Source: Bacteroidaceae bacterium (GTDB taxonomy: Bacteria > Bacteroidota > Bacteroidia > Bacteroidales > Bacteroidaceae). Taken from it: a stretch of DNA of 64,000 nt. Under the pieces are notes generated by a model. The model was not told where the DNA came from. It did no database searches and saw only the letters and a program-made list of their open reading frames with translations. Positions 7,638 to 15,920 of this stretch are shown here, in pieces. Each line of letters opens with the position of its first letter. Position 1 is the stretch's first letter. The position numbers were made by a program, and so were the translations under genes. The stretch covers positions 25,231 through 89,230 of the forward strand of contig JAFVSR010000018.1 in the NCBI GenBank assembly GCA_017503645.1, in the 5' to 3' direction.

Positions 7638-8917
7638 ATTTCTTTACCCATACGCAAAAGGGCAGCCGCAGCGTGAGCATCGAGACCTTCGGCCTTCGCC
7701 ATAGCAACGATGGTGTCGCCAAGTTCGTCTATACCCTCTTTTGTAAGTTCTTGATATGTTATTTTGCGCACAAAACTATCGAGGTTCACACCGCTGCAAG
7801 AGCGCGCCCAGCCACTCGTAGGCAGTGTATGGTTGGTACCCGATGCATAGTCGCCGGCACTCTCGGGCGAGTAGTTGCCTATGAACACGCTGCCCGATGC
7901 GGTTATTTTGTCGGCCACTTCCCACGGATTATCCATTGATATAATCAAGTGCTCGGGCGCGTAGCTGTTTACAAAAGCCACCTGCTCCTCAACCGTGGGC
8001 AGAACTATTGTGCGACTATTTTCCAAAGCCTTTGCGGCAAGTTCCTTGCGAGGCAGCTTTGCAAGCTGTTCTGCCACACAGGCATCAACGGCATCGGCAA
8101 TGGCAGTGCTGCCACACACAAGTATAGCCTGCGAATCGGTGCCGTGCTCGGCCTGGGAAAGAAGGTCGCTTGCCACAAATGCAGGGCAGGCTGTATCATC
8201 GGCCATCACAAGCACTTCCGAGGGGCCCGCAGGCATATCTATCGACACTCTGTATGTAACGCGCTCCTTGGCCTTCGTCACATAACGGTTGCCCGGCCCG
8301 AATATCTTATCCACTGCGGGAATGCTCTCGGTGCCGTATGCCATAGCAGCCACAGCCTGCGCACCACCTACCTTGAATATTCTATCCACACCGCACACCA
8401 TAGCGGCCGAAAGCACCGCGGAGGCCACCTTGCCCTGCTTGTTCACAGGTGTGCAAAGCACTATCTCCTTGCAACCCGCCACCTTTGCAGGAATGGCAAG
8501 CATAAGCACAGTAGAGAAAAGGGGCGCTGTGCCACCCGGGACATAAAGCCCCACTTTTTGAATGGGCACGGCGCGCTGCACACATTTTACCCCGGGCGAT
8601 GTAACCACCTCGATATCATTGAAGCGCTGCGCCATATGAAAACGTGTGATGTTGCGGGCAGCCTTTGCAATGGCATCCTTCAAATCCTGTGGCACAAGAG
8701 CAAAAGCCTCGCGTTTCTCCTCCTCGCTTACCTCAATGGCAGCAAGTTCCACACCGTCAATCTCGCGGGCAAGCTCGCAGATAGCCTTGTCGCCATCGCG
8801 CCTCACACGCTCAATTATGGCATCTACACGTGCGGCAATTACCGCATCGTCGGTAACCACGCGCTCACACAGCGCGCCCCATTCACTGCGGGCAGGGTTT
8901 ATATATCGTTTTATCAT
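7634..8917 (-). CDS. hisD: Histidinol dehydrogenase
   Basis: Zinc enzyme that oxidises histidinol to histidine in two NAD-dependent steps. I start it at MIKRYINPARSEW (427 residues), not at the longer upstream frame. This ATG overlaps the hisG stop as ATGA, and the product then has the usual HisD length. Landmarks: VPGGTAPLFSTVLML, the dinucleotide/active-site stretch FGPGNRYVTKAK, MPAGPSEVLV, SQAEHGTDSQA with the zinc/catalytic region, and YAPEHLII followed by GNYSPESAGDYASG with the catalytic Glu-His region. Tightly coupled to hisG and hisC. Confidence 0.97.
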   Translation of the reverse strand: MIKRYINPARSEWGALCERVVTDDAVIAARVDAIIERVRRDGDKAICELAREIDGVELAAIEVSEEEKREAFALVPQDLKDAIAKAARNITRFHMAQRFNDIEVVTSPGVKCVQRAVPIQKVGLYVPGGTAPLFSTVLMLAIPAKVAGCKEIVLCTPVNKQGKVASAVLSAAMVCGVDRIFKVGGAQAVAAMAYGTESIPAVDKIFGPGNRYVTKAKERVTYRVSIDMPAGPSEVLVMADDTACPAFVASDLLSQAEHGTDSQAILVCGSTAIADAVDACVAEQLAKLPRKELAAKALENSRTIVLPTVEEQVAFVNSYAPEHLIISMDNPWEVADKITASGSVFIGNYSPESAGDYASGTNHTLPTSGWARSCSGVNLDSFVRKITYQELTKEGIDELGDTIVAMAKAEGLDAHAAAALLRMGKEI

Positions 8918-9765
8918 AATACAATCTTTTCGAGAGCCAACACCAGAATATCCTCGGCACCAATAGCCTTCAACTGCTCTATCACACTCCATAGTTGCTT
9001 TTCATCAACCACCGTTTGCAACGAGCACCAATCCTTTTGCGCAAGAGGAATAACCGTTGGGCTGCGCATTGCGGGAAGAATCTTCACAGCCTCGTCGAGC
9101 GCTGCGGTGGGGATATTGAGCAACAAATACTTTTTACCCGCACCCTTAAGTACCGATTCGAAGCGCGACACCAACTGGCGTGCAATGGCCATCTTCTCCT
9201 CGCTCAGGCCCGGGGTACCAATGAGCACCGCCTCGGAGTGAAGCACCTGTTCCACCTCCACAAGACCGTTTGTAATGAGCGTGCCGCCCGACGACACAAT
9301 ATCAAAAATGGCATCGGCAAGCCCCGCTGCGGGAGCAATCTCCACCGAACCTGTAATGGTGTGAATTTCGGCCTTTATACCATTCTCCTCAAAATACTTT
9401 GTAAGCACATTGGGGTACGATGTGGCAATACGCTTGCCGTTGAAATAACCAAGCCCTTCATAAGCATCGGTCTTGGGAATGGCAAGCGAAATGCGGCAAC
9501 CGCCAAACCCGAGTTTTTGCAGTATATCAACATCGTAGCCACGCTCGGCCACCTCGTTGTAACCCACAATACCCAAATCGGCAGCACCCATCGACACCGT
9601 TTGCGGAATATCATCGTCGCGCAAAAAGAGAATCTCCACAGGGAAATCCGATGCACGCATCAAAAACTTTCTCTTTTCCTCTTTAATGGTAACGCCCGCA
9701 TCGCGCAGCAGCTGCATACTCTGCTCGTTCAAGCGCCCTTTTGTCTGTACAGCAATTCTCAGCAT
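8914..9765 (-). CDS. hisG: ATP phosphoribosyltransferase, long form
   Basis: First committed step of histidine synthesis (ATP + PRPP to PR-ATP), usually feedback-inhibited by histidine. The 283-residue product opens MLRIAVQTKGRLNEQSM, and the PRPP-binding loop is in DAIFDIVSSGGTLITNGL (about 165-183). Residues from about 205 form an extra C-terminal ACT-like regulatory domain (LLLNIPTAALDEAVKILP), which marks the HisZ-independent long form. First structural gene of the operon; about 370 nt of leader RNA with an attenuator precede it. Confidence 0.96.
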   Translation of the reverse strand: MLRIAVQTKGRLNEQSMQLLRDAGVTIKEEKRKFLMRASDFPVEILFLRDDDIPQTVSMGAADLGIVGYNEVAERGYDVDILQKLGFGGCRISLAIPKTDAYEGLGYFNGKRIATSYPNVLTKYFEENGIKAEIHTITGSVEIAPAAGLADAIFDIVSSGGTLITNGLVEVEQVLHSEAVLIGTPGLSEEKMAIARQLVSRFESVLKGAGKKYLLLNIPTAALDEAVKILPAMRSPTVIPLAQKDWCSLQTVVDEKQLWSVIEQLKAIGAEDILVLALEKIVL

Positions 9766-9815
9766 ATAATTATTGTTTTATTTTAAGGAATAAATTCTTG
9801 CACCAAATGTTGCAA

Positions 9816-9890
9816 TGTCATCTCGAGCGTACGCGAGAGATCTATACACCCTCGTTGAGATTTCTCCTCCTAACAGTCGTCGAAATGACA
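9816..9890. repeat. Palindromic REP-like element in the his leader
   Basis: Imperfect inverted repeat with ends TGTCATCTCGA and TCGAAATGACA, internally carrying CTCGAGCGTACGCGAGAGAT. It ends in the same TGTCAT sense as the repeat between hisF and hisIE, so the two are probably one dispersed family. It lies between the attenuator terminator and the hisG start codon. Confidence 0.65.
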
Positions 9891-9928
9891 ATTTGATACA
9901 ATTTTACATCTATTCTTGTTATTATTTC

Positions 9929-10011
9929 AAAAAAAATAAAAAGAGCTCACCATTCTTGCAGGTAAGCTCATAGATTATAGCGTTCGCAAAACGGGAACAC
10001 CCCACTTACCC
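9929..10011 (-). promoter_or_regulatory. his operon transcription attenuator (terminator and competing antiterminator)
   Basis: On the minus strand GAGCTTACC (9969-9961) pairs with GGTGAGCTC (9951-9943) around a 9-nt loop, with one G-U pair, followed by TTTTTATTTTTTTT (9942-9929): a rho-independent terminator. Upstream GGTAAGT (10010-10004) can pair instead with GCTTACC (9967-9961), which would destroy the terminator. GTGGGGTG next to it can pair with the CACCACC of the leader-peptide His codons. This gives the 1:2, 2:3, 3:4 arrangement of amino-acid attenuators. Ribosome stalling at His codons is expected to free segment 2 and allow hisG transcription. Confidence 0.85.
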
Positions 10012-10065
10012 AACTCTTTTTTGAGACAGGCGATGATGGTGGTGATATACGTTTTGTGCAAACAT
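10006..10065 (-). CDS. hisL: his operon leader peptide with four consecutive histidines
   Basis: A 19-residue open frame, MFAQNVYHHHHRLSQKRVG, ending in TAA. Codons 8-11 are CAC CAC CAT CAT. It starts about 73 nt after the predicted transcription start and ends 37 nt before the terminator stem, overlapping the antiterminator segment. A four-His run immediately upstream of a terminator in front of hisG is the signature of ribosome-mediated attenuation known from enterobacterial hisL. The peptide sequence itself is unlike the enterobacterial one apart from the His run. Confidence 0.88.
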   Translation of the reverse strand: MFAQNVYHHHHRLSQKRVG

Positions 10066-10144
10066 TCTCTATCTGTTTTTTATTTTGTTACCCTAACAAC
10101 GCCGGCTGCTCACATTTTGCAACCTATATTGCGTTTTCACATCG

Positions 10145-10152
10145 CGAAGATA
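10145..10152 (-). promoter_or_regulatory. -7 element of the his operon promoter
   Basis: TATCTTCG on the minus strand, the same variant seen before several other genes here. It sits about 80 nt before the leader-peptide ATG, just downstream of the cysE terminator. The -33 region (TTTAT at the right spacing) is weak. Confidence 0.6.
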
Positions 10153-10178
10153 GTAAATTTTACAATACTTCATAAACA

Positions 10179-10221
10179 TTTGTACACTTTTTTCGCCATT
10201 GCGCCGAAAAAAGTGTACAAA
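10179..10221. terminator. Hairpin terminator after cysE
   Basis: Perfect 17-bp arms (TTTGTACACTTTTTTCG / its complement, 10179-10195 and 10205-10221) with a 9-nt loop, starting 13 nt beyond the cysE stop codon. It separates the cysteine operon from the his promoter. Confidence 0.75.
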
Positions 10222-10234
10222 CAGGTTTCAATGG

Positions 10235-11116
10235 TTATTTCCTCTGCACTATGTGTGCCCCTGCGGGAACGTTCTCGGTAACCCAAATGTTACCGCCTAT
10301 CACCGCATCGCGGCCCACTGTTACCCGCCCAAGAATGGTGGCGTTGCTATACACAATGACATTGTCCTCCAATATCGGGTGGCGGGGAATACCCTTTATG
10401 GGGTTGCCGTTCTCGTCGAGCGGGAAACTCTTAGCACCTAATGTAACTCCTTGATATAGCTTCACGTTGTTGCCTATGATACAGGTTTCTCCTATAACTA
10501 TACCGGTGCCGTGGTCTATTGTAAAATAGTCGCCTATCTGCGCACCCGGGTGGATATCTATGCCCGTTTCGCTATGGGCTATTTCGGTAATGATGCGGGG
10601 AATAAGAGGCACGCCAAGTTCCAAAAGGCGGTGTGCCATACGATAGTTGCTCACGGCCTTTATGCTGGGGTAGCAGCTGATGACCTCGCCAAAGCCTGTG
10701 GCCGCGGGGTCGCCGTTGTATGTAGCCTCCACATCCTTGGCAAGGGCGGCACGCAGCGCGGGCAGATACTCAATGAACGAGAGTGCCATTTTGCTTGCCG
10801 CGGCGGCCGCCGTGGCGGGGCTGTCGCAATTATTGCTGTAACAGAGCCCGGCACATATCTGCTCGCACAAGATTTTGTACAGGCGGTCTATGTTCATACC
10901 TGTTTTGTATGCAAGGGTGTGGTGCTCCTGCACCGAGTCGCCAAAGTATCCGGGGAACACAATGGCACGCACAATATCCACAGCCTCGGACAACACGCGC
11001 CACGAAGGCATAGGCTCGCCATCGCGGCGATGGTGGAACATATCTTGGGAACCGCCGCTGCTCAGCAATTCGTCTATAGTATGCGAGAAGACGTCGGCAA
11101 TAGTTTTTTCTTTCAT
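10235..11116 (-). CDS. cysE: Serine O-acetyltransferase
   Basis: Transfers acetyl from acetyl-CoA to L-serine, giving O-acetylserine for CysK. The 293-residue product has a long helical N-terminal half (about 1-170) and a left-handed beta-helix of hexapeptide repeats (about 175-290). Recognisable blocks are IHPGAQIGDYFTIDHGTGIVIGE (catalytic His in DHGTG), YQGVTLGAKSF and HPILEDNVIVYSNATILG. Last gene of the six-gene operon, 6 nt after cysK. The extended N-terminus resembles the EpsC/plant-type rather than the short bacillar form. Confidence 0.95.
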   Translation of the reverse strand: MKEKTIADVFSHTIDELLSSGGSQDMFHHRRDGEPMPSWRVLSEAVDIVRAIVFPGYFGDSVQEHHTLAYKTGMNIDRLYKILCEQICAGLCYSNNCDSPATAAAAASKMALSFIEYLPALRAALAKDVEATYNGDPAATGFGEVISCYPSIKAVSNYRMAHRLLELGVPLIPRIITEIAHSETGIDIHPGAQIGDYFTIDHGTGIVIGETCIIGNNVKLYQGVTLGAKSFPLDENGNPIKGIPRHPILEDNVIVYSNATILGRVTVGRDAVIGGNIWVTENVPAGAHIVQRK

Positions 11117-11122
11117 AGTAGT

Positions 11123-12046
11123 TTATTGGAATAGGTCGGTTGACAGGTAGCGCTCGCCGCAATCGGGCAGCAGCACCACTATGTTTTTATCTTTGTATTC
11201 GGGGCGTTGCATCAGAGAGGCCGCAGCCCATAGCGCTGCGCCCGACGAAAATCCCACAAGCAGCCCTTCGGTGCGCACAAGCAGGCGCGCAGCCTCCACG
11301 GCATCTTCGTTGGTAACGGGAATAACCTCATCAACCACCGTGGCATCGTAAATGGCAGGAACAAAACCTGCACCTATGCCCTGCAGTTTGTGGGCGCCCT
11401 TTTCGCCACCGTTGAGCACTGCCGACGATGCGGGCTCCACACCCACTACCTTTATTGCGGGGTTATACTCACGCAATCGGCGGGCCGTGCCGGTGATTGT
11501 ACCGCCTGTGCCCACACCTGCCACAAAAACATCTACGCAGCCATCGGTGTCGCGCCATATTTCATCGGCCGTGCTTGTGTGAGCCGCCGGGTTGGCCTCG
11601 TTCTCGAATTGTTGTAAAATGATGCTTCCCGGGGTGGCTTCACGCAGTTCCCGGGCCTTGGCTATGGCCCCTGCCATACCCTCGCTACCGGGGGTGAGCA
11701 CAAGGCGGGCACCATATGCACGCAACAGGTTCATACGCTCGGCACTCATTGTGTCGGGCATTGTGAGTATGAGGTTATACCCCCTTACAGCCGCCACAAG
11801 AGCAAGCCCCACACCGGTGTTTCCGCTAGTGGGCTCTATGATGGTGGCACCCGCGCTCAAAAGACCGCGTTTCTCGGCATCGTTTATCATTGAGAGCGCC
11901 GTGCGGTCCTTCACACTGCTGCCCGGGTTGAAGTACTCTATTTTAGCCACAGGCGCGGCGGGCAGAGAGGCTGCCGCGGCATAGCGCGAGAGGCGAAGCA
12001 ACGGTGTGCCTCCTATGAGCGACAAGAGGGAATCGGCTATTTTCAT
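11123..12046 (-). CDS. cysK: Cysteine synthase A (O-acetylserine sulfhydrylase)
   Basis: PLP enzyme making cysteine from O-acetylserine and sulfide. The 307-residue product shows GGTPLLRLSRY, the PLP lysine in NPGSSVKDRTA, the substrate loop PTSGNTGVGLA, GVGTGGTITGTARRL (phosphate-binding Gly/Thr loop) and GFSSGAALWAA near the C-terminus. Directly upstream of cysE, so the two enzymes that form the cysteine synthase complex are co-expressed. Confidence 0.96.
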   Translation of the reverse strand: MKIADSLLSLIGGTPLLRLSRYAAAASLPAAPVAKIEYFNPGSSVKDRTALSMINDAEKRGLLSAGATIIEPTSGNTGVGLALVAAVRGYNLILTMPDTMSAERMNLLRAYGARLVLTPGSEGMAGAIAKARELREATPGSIILQQFENEANPAAHTSTADEIWRDTDGCVDVFVAGVGTGGTITGTARRLREYNPAIKVVGVEPASSAVLNGGEKGAHKLQGIGAGFVPAIYDATVVDEVIPVTNEDAVEAARLLVRTEGLLVGFSSGAALWAAASLMQRPEYKDKNIVVLLPDCGERYLSTDLFQ

Positions 12047-12049
12047 ATT

Positions 12050-12634
12050 CTATGGTATCTGTTTAAGTTCGTTGTAAAGCCTCTGCACGGGAAGGCCCAT
12101 CACATTGAAGTAGGAGCCGTCGATAGAGGATATTCCTATGTACCCTATCCACTCCTGCACGCCATACGAGCCCGCCTTGTCCATAGGGCGGTATTTGGCA
12201 ATGTAGTAATCAATCTCCTCGGCCGTGAGGGTGGCAAACGTCACCTGCGAACAGGCCACGAAACTGCGCTGGACACCCCGTGTTGTAATAGTAACACCTG
12301 TGAATACCGAATGGGTTTTGCCCGACATAAAATTTAGCATACGGCGGGCATCGGCCTCATCGGCAGGCTTGCCAAGCGGCTCGCCATCTAACCACACAAT
12401 GGTGTCGGCTGTTATCACGAGCTCGTCATCGGCCATAAGCGAGCGGTAGGCATCGGCCTTCTTCTTGGATATGTAAAGCGGTATATCACCCCCCTGCAAT
12501 GCGGGCGGAAACGACTCATCCACATCGGGCAACGTGCGCACCTCGTAGGGAATATCGAGCCCTGCAAGAAGCTCGCGGCGGCGGGGCGATGCCGACGCTA
12601 GGATCACCTTGTACTTTTTTATATTATCGAGCAT
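12050..12634 (-). CDS. maf: Maf-family nucleoside triphosphate pyrophosphatase
   Basis: Probable house-cleaning pyrophosphatase for dTTP/UTP or modified NTPs. I start it at MLDNIKKYKVILASASPRRREL (194 residues), 4 nt after the kdsC stop, because the longer frame only adds sequence that overlaps kdsC. Signature blocks: SASPRRRELL, ITADTIVWLDGEPLGKP, and MLNFMSGKTHSVFTGV. The catalytic Asp is in ADTIV. Positioned between kdsC and cysK in a tight operon. Confidence 0.93.
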   Translation of the reverse strand: MLDNIKKYKVILASASPRRRELLAGLDIPYEVRTLPDVDESFPPALQGGDIPLYISKKKADAYRSLMADDELVITADTIVWLDGEPLGKPADEADARRMLNFMSGKTHSVFTGVTITTRGVQRSFVACSQVTFATLTAEEIDYYIAKYRPMDKAGSYGVQEWIGYIGISSIDGSYFNVMGLPVQRLYNELKQIP

Positions 12635-12638
12635 AGCA

Positions 12639-13157
12639 TCACCAACCAAAAGCGTTAGACTCATCCATCCACTTACCCTGCGCACGCATCACCTGCTCTA
12701 TCACATCGCGGCCGCAGCCCTCTCCACCACGCACAGGCGAAATGTAACGGGAAATCTCCTTTATCTCCACAGCCGCGTCGGCGGGGCAACAGGGAAGGCC
12801 GCACATCTTCATCACCTCGTAGTCGGGGATATCATCGCCCATATAAAGTATCTCCTCGGGTTTCATATCGTACATTGTCATAAGCTCCTCGAAGCAATCC
12901 TTTTTAATGGCGGCACCCAAATAGACATCGGTAATGCCCAAGCCGTTATAGCGAACCTTCACAGCCTCGGTGCGGGCACCTGTTATTATGGCAACGTGGT
13001 AGCCCGCCTTCACGGCAAGCTGCAGTGCGTAACCATCTTTAATATTCACGGTGCGCATAGGTTCACCGCCCGGGTACATAGTAATTGTTTCGCGGCTCAA
13101 CACGCCATCCACATCAAAAACCAACCCTTTTATCTTTGTCAAATCGTAGTTTATCAT
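12639..13157 (-). CDS. kdsC: 3-deoxy-D-manno-octulosonate 8-phosphate phosphatase (KdsC-like HAD)
   Basis: Removes phosphate from Kdo-8-phosphate for lipopolysaccharide synthesis. 172 residues, a compact C0-type HAD hydrolase without a cap domain: motif [13 protein letters not shown], motif [13 protein letters not shown], motif III around [12 protein letters not shown], motif [16 protein letters not shown], then a C-terminal [14 protein letters not shown] tail typical of KdsC. Its ATG shares the A of the preceding gene's TAA stop (TAATG). Confidence 0.92.
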   Translation of the reverse strand: MINYDLTKIKGLVFDVDGVLSRETITMYPGGEPMRTVNIKDGYALQLAVKAGYHVAIITGARTEAVKVRYNGLGITDVYLGAAIKKDCFEELMTMYDMKPEEILYMGDDIPDYEVMKMCGLPCCPADAAVEIKEISRYISPVRGGEGCGRDVIEQVMRAQGKWMDESNAFGW

Positions 13158-13963
13158 TATGGTAATATTTTATTGTTTCCATTATTGTCGCGTGCCGCCT
13201 CGGCGGTAATGTAGTCGCTCAGCACAGTATAAATATCCTTCAGCGGCCCGTCAAGCATAGCCTTGTGGGCATTCATCACCGCGGCATCGCCCCTGCGTGC
13301 AGGGCCCGTCTGCGCATCGCGCGGGTGCAGAGAGTGAACCTTGGCCGCCGTTTCATCCACCAAAGGCAACATAGCATCGAAGGAGAGACCGTTGGCCTCC
13401 AACAACCGGGCAGCCATACCATATGCAGCATTGGCAAAATTGCAGGCAAAAACCGCCGCTATGTGCAAATAGCGCCTCTGCTCGCTTGTAGCGTGCACCA
13501 CCTTGTCGGTGAGCATCGATGCCACCCCCGCAAGCAGAGCGGCCACCTGCGGGCAGCACCCCTCCACAAAAACAGAGATATTTTCGAACGGCACAACACG
13601 CTGCTTGCTGAATGTCTGCATAGGGTAGAAAACGCCGTAACGGCCGACACCCGCCACGCGCAGAATATCCATAGGAACACTGCCCGCCGTGTGGGCAATT
13701 ACAGCCGCGGGGAAACGGGCTGCCACCTGCTGCGCCACATCAGGCAAAGCATCGTCGGCCACCGATATTATGAATATATCGGCTGCGGGCAACTCGTTTA
13801 TATCGCAACAGGCAAGGCACCCCACCCTTGTGGCAAGAGCAAAAGCCGACTCCGCGGTGCGGCTCCACACAGCCACAGGCGGTACCCCCGCCGCAGCAAG
13901 AGCCACGCCAAGCGAGGTGGCAAGATTGCCTGCCCCCACAAGCACCACACTACTCCTGTCCAC
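13157..13963 (-). CDS. DUF2520 / Rossmann-fold oxidoreductase-like protein
   Basis: Conserved cytosolic protein of unproven function, built like a small NADP-dependent reductase: N-terminal Rossmann motif [32 protein letters not shown] and [14 protein letters not shown], then an all-helical C-terminal DUF2520 domain ([44 protein letters not shown]). I start at GTG 13963, preceded by GGAAAG, giving about 268 residues. An ATG at 14011 would add 16 residues that only overlap the upstream nitroreductase gene. It overlaps that gene by 14 nt in either case. Confidence 0.85.
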   Translation of the reverse strand: MDRSSVVLVGAGNLATSLGVALAAAGVPPVAVWSRTAESAFALATRVGCLACCDINELPAADIFIISVADDALPDVAQQVAARFPAAVIAHTAGSVPMDILRVAGVGRYGVFYPMQTFSKQRVVPFENISVFVEGCCPQVAALLAGVASMLTDKVVHATSEQRRYLHIAAVFACNFANAAYGMAARLLEANGLSFDAMLPLVDETAAKVHSLHPRDAQTGPARRGDAAVMNAHKAMLDGPLKDIYTVLSDYITAEAARDNNGNNKILP

Positions 13964-14489
13964 CGAACTTTCCAATGTGTACCTTCTCCCACTGCATCTT
14001 CTCCTCGTCAAAGGGCTTGGCCTCGCGTGCCTTGTGCCCCACAGCCACTACCGACAACACCGCGTAGTGCGAGGGAATATCCAACAAACGCCTTACATTA
14101 TCCTCGGCCGATGCTCCGTCGGCACTCTTGCGGCAACGCATCTGCACCCAGCAAGAGCCCAACCCCATAGACTGCGCCGCAAGCTGAATGATGATGGTGG
14201 CAACCGAGCAATCCTCAATCCACACATCGGTTTTGGTAGTGTCGCCCAGAACCACTATCGCCATAGCCGCGCCCTCCAGAAGAGCCGCGCCCTGTGCCTT
14301 GCACACCGACAGCGCCTTCAGCACCTCCTTGTCCTCCACAAGCACAAACTCCCAGGGGTTATACCTGTGGCCCGACGGCGACATAAGAGCCGCACGCAAC
14401 AAGTTGCACACCGCCTCTTTATCCACAGGCTCGTCGGTAAAAAGGCGACAACTGCGCCTGTTCTTCAGTATATCGAAATAGTTATTCAT
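13950..14489 (-). CDS. Nitroreductase-family FMN oxidoreductase
   Basis: Probable NAD(P)H:FMN-dependent reductase; the natural substrate is not readable. In 179 residues: FDILKNRRSCRLFTDEPVD (FMN phosphate-binding Arg/Ser block), SPSGHRYNPWEFVLVED, VATIIIQLAAQSMGLGSCW and the C-terminal VGHKAREAKPFDEEKMQW typical of the family. First gene of the nitroreductase-DUF2520-kdsC-maf-cysK-cysE operon, with a good promoter just upstream. Confidence 0.92.
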   Translation of the reverse strand: MNNYFDILKNRRSCRLFTDEPVDKEAVCNLLRAALMSPSGHRYNPWEFVLVEDKEVLKALSVCKAQGAALLEGAAMAIVVLGDTTKTDVWIEDCSVATIIIQLAAQSMGLGSCWVQMRCRKSADGASAEDNVRRLLDIPSHYAVLSVVAVGHKAREAKPFDEEKMQWEKVHIGKFGGQE

Positions 14490-14513
14490 AAGTCATTATC
14501 ATTTTTCAATTTG

Positions 14514-14544
14514 CGAAGATATAATAATCTGCGTAAACACCAAA
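14514..14544 (-). promoter_or_regulatory. Promoter of the nitroreductase-cysE operon
   Basis: Minus-strand TTTG (14544-14541), 19-nt spacer, TATCTTCG (14521-14514): both boxes of the Bacteroidetes consensus at the right distance, 25 nt before the ATG. Confidence 0.8.
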
Positions 14545-14647
14545 AAAAGAGCTGTTGTAAAAACAAAAAGCAGAAAAAACAACTACAGTTGTAACACAAC
14601 GGGGTTTTTGCCGTCATACCTATAAAAAGCAACAAAAACCAAGCATT

Positions 14648-15757
14648 ATGAAGTACTTTGCACTAATCATCGCATTCATCTGCAGCATACAGCTGCCGGC
14701 ACAAAACAATTTAAGGAAGCTCAACAAACAGGAAAGAGAAAAATACCTTGTGGAAAAAGCAAAAGAGGTGGTGCTGAACTTCGGCCCCGCATATTACCGC
14801 GAATACGGCACCCCCGAAATATCCAAAGCCCGCAAATTCAAGAGAGAGGAGAGATGGGAAGAATTCGCCGGCAAGCGGTACTACACGGTAACACTTCCCT
14901 ATGACAAAACCAAAGAGCAACTCGCCTGGAGCTATGCCGCCGAGGTTGATATATGGGAAGAGAACGGCGAGCCGCAAGGAGTGATGTTCGGCTATGGTAT
15001 GGGCATTCATTTCCTCGACACACCATACAAAGAGAGGGTTGAACGAGGAATAAAGCCGGAGGAGCAGGCACCATACTTTTGCGGCCAGGAGTGCGACCTC
15101 ATAATGCACCTCACCGACTCACCCGCCTACTACAGCAACCAAATAAAGGAGAAACGGGGTGTCGTGTGCACCCTGCCCCACCGTGCGGTACTCTTCACAG
15201 AAGGGAAACCCGAATACTACTTCACATTCGGCAAAGCAACCGAAGAGCACCCCACCCGCCCCATATTCAACGGCGGCCCCCTTGTGAACCTGCAAGACGA
15301 TTTTTCGGTTGTGATAATGGAACTGAACAGCGAGCAGAAGCCCACCCCCGAAGCCTACCCCGCCGAGCGCACATACGGCACCCCCATATCCACGAGCTAC
15401 CTGTTAAGCAACAGCGGCACCCCGTGTGCCGGGCAACTGGAAAAGGCAACCTGCCTGCGAGCCCGCCACGAACAGATGCTGGAAAACCACGAGCTCACGC
15501 AAACAACCAACTGCCACCACATATACATTGTGGAGCTGCCCAATGTAAAGAACATCGAGGTACACAACCGCCACACCGGAATACCCTGTTCCAAAACCAT
15601 TACCGACCTTGTCGCAAAAGCCGCAAAATGCTACAGCGTGGAATTCTGCAAACAGACAGCCTGCAAGCCCCTCATAATGCTGTTTTTCATACACAACAGC
15701 AACACCCCCATCGAGGAGTGTGTGGCGCAGATAGCGCAGTATATAAAGTTTGAATAG
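14648..15757 (+). CDS. Secreted protein of unknown function
   Basis: 369-residue protein with a cleavable signal peptide (MKYFALIIAFICSIQLPAQ) and no lipobox, so probably periplasmic or secreted. The mature part is rich in charged residues and Tyr (about 20-60) and has a repeated pattern of short beta-strand segments, e.g. YYTVTLPYDKTKEQLAWSY and VDIWEENGEPQGVMFGYG. Cys residues are scattered rather than paired in CxxC motifs, and a hydrophobic stretch LIMLFFIHN lies near the end. I recognise no family. The gene stands alone, divergent from the nitroreductase operon, at the left border of the AT-rich segment. Codon use resembles the GC-richer neighbours on its left. Confidence 0.75.
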   Translation: MKYFALIIAFICSIQLPAQNNLRKLNKQEREKYLVEKAKEVVLNFGPAYYREYGTPEISKARKFKREERWEEFAGKRYYTVTLPYDKTKEQLAWSYAAEVDIWEENGEPQGVMFGYGMGIHFLDTPYKERVERGIKPEEQAPYFCGQECDLIMHLTDSPAYYSNQIKEKRGVVCTLPHRAVLFTEGKPEYYFTFGKATEEHPTRPIFNGGPLVNLQDDFSVVIMELNSEQKPTPEAYPAERTYGTPISTSYLLSNSGTPCAGQLEKATCLRARHEQMLENHELTQTTNCHHIYIVELPNVKNIEVHNRHTGIPCSKTITDLVAKAAKCYSVEFCKQTACKPLIMLFFIHNSNTPIEECVAQIAQYIKFE

Positions 15758-15801
15758 AAAAGCATAATATTCCCAATTACGCAATTCGTGGAAATAACAA
15801 A

Positions 15802-15856
15802 TTTCACATAATCACATATAAAAACAGAGCCATTTTTCACATAATCACATATAAAA
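15802..15856. repeat. 22-bp direct repeats, 33-bp period, downstream of the ATPase gene
   Basis: Two identical 22-bp copies beginning TTTCACATAATCACATAT (15802-15823 and 15835-15856). A third partial copy, TTTTCACATAATCC, lies inside the terminator loop, and a looser TTTCACATTTT is close to the ATPase stop codon. The related motif TTTACACTTTTTC is repeated on the other side of the same gene. Confidence 0.75.
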
Positions 15857-15889
15857 CGGGGTGGATTTTCACATAATCCACCCCGTTTT
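15853..15889. terminator. Hairpin terminator between convergent genes
   Basis: Perfect 15-bp arms built on AAAACGGGGTGGATT (15853-15867 and 15875-15889) with a 7-nt loop and T-tracts on both strands. It lies between the plus-strand secreted protein and the minus-strand ATPase, and could serve both. Confidence 0.85.
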
Positions 15890-15920
15890 TGCCGCAAATT
15901 TCACATTTTCCCATAAAAAG

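Noticed and set aside
7949-9241. 430-codon plus-strand frame across hisD/hisG
   Set aside because: Exactly antisense to hisD and hisG, which have full motif sets; the product is His/Cys/Arg-rich without any domain.
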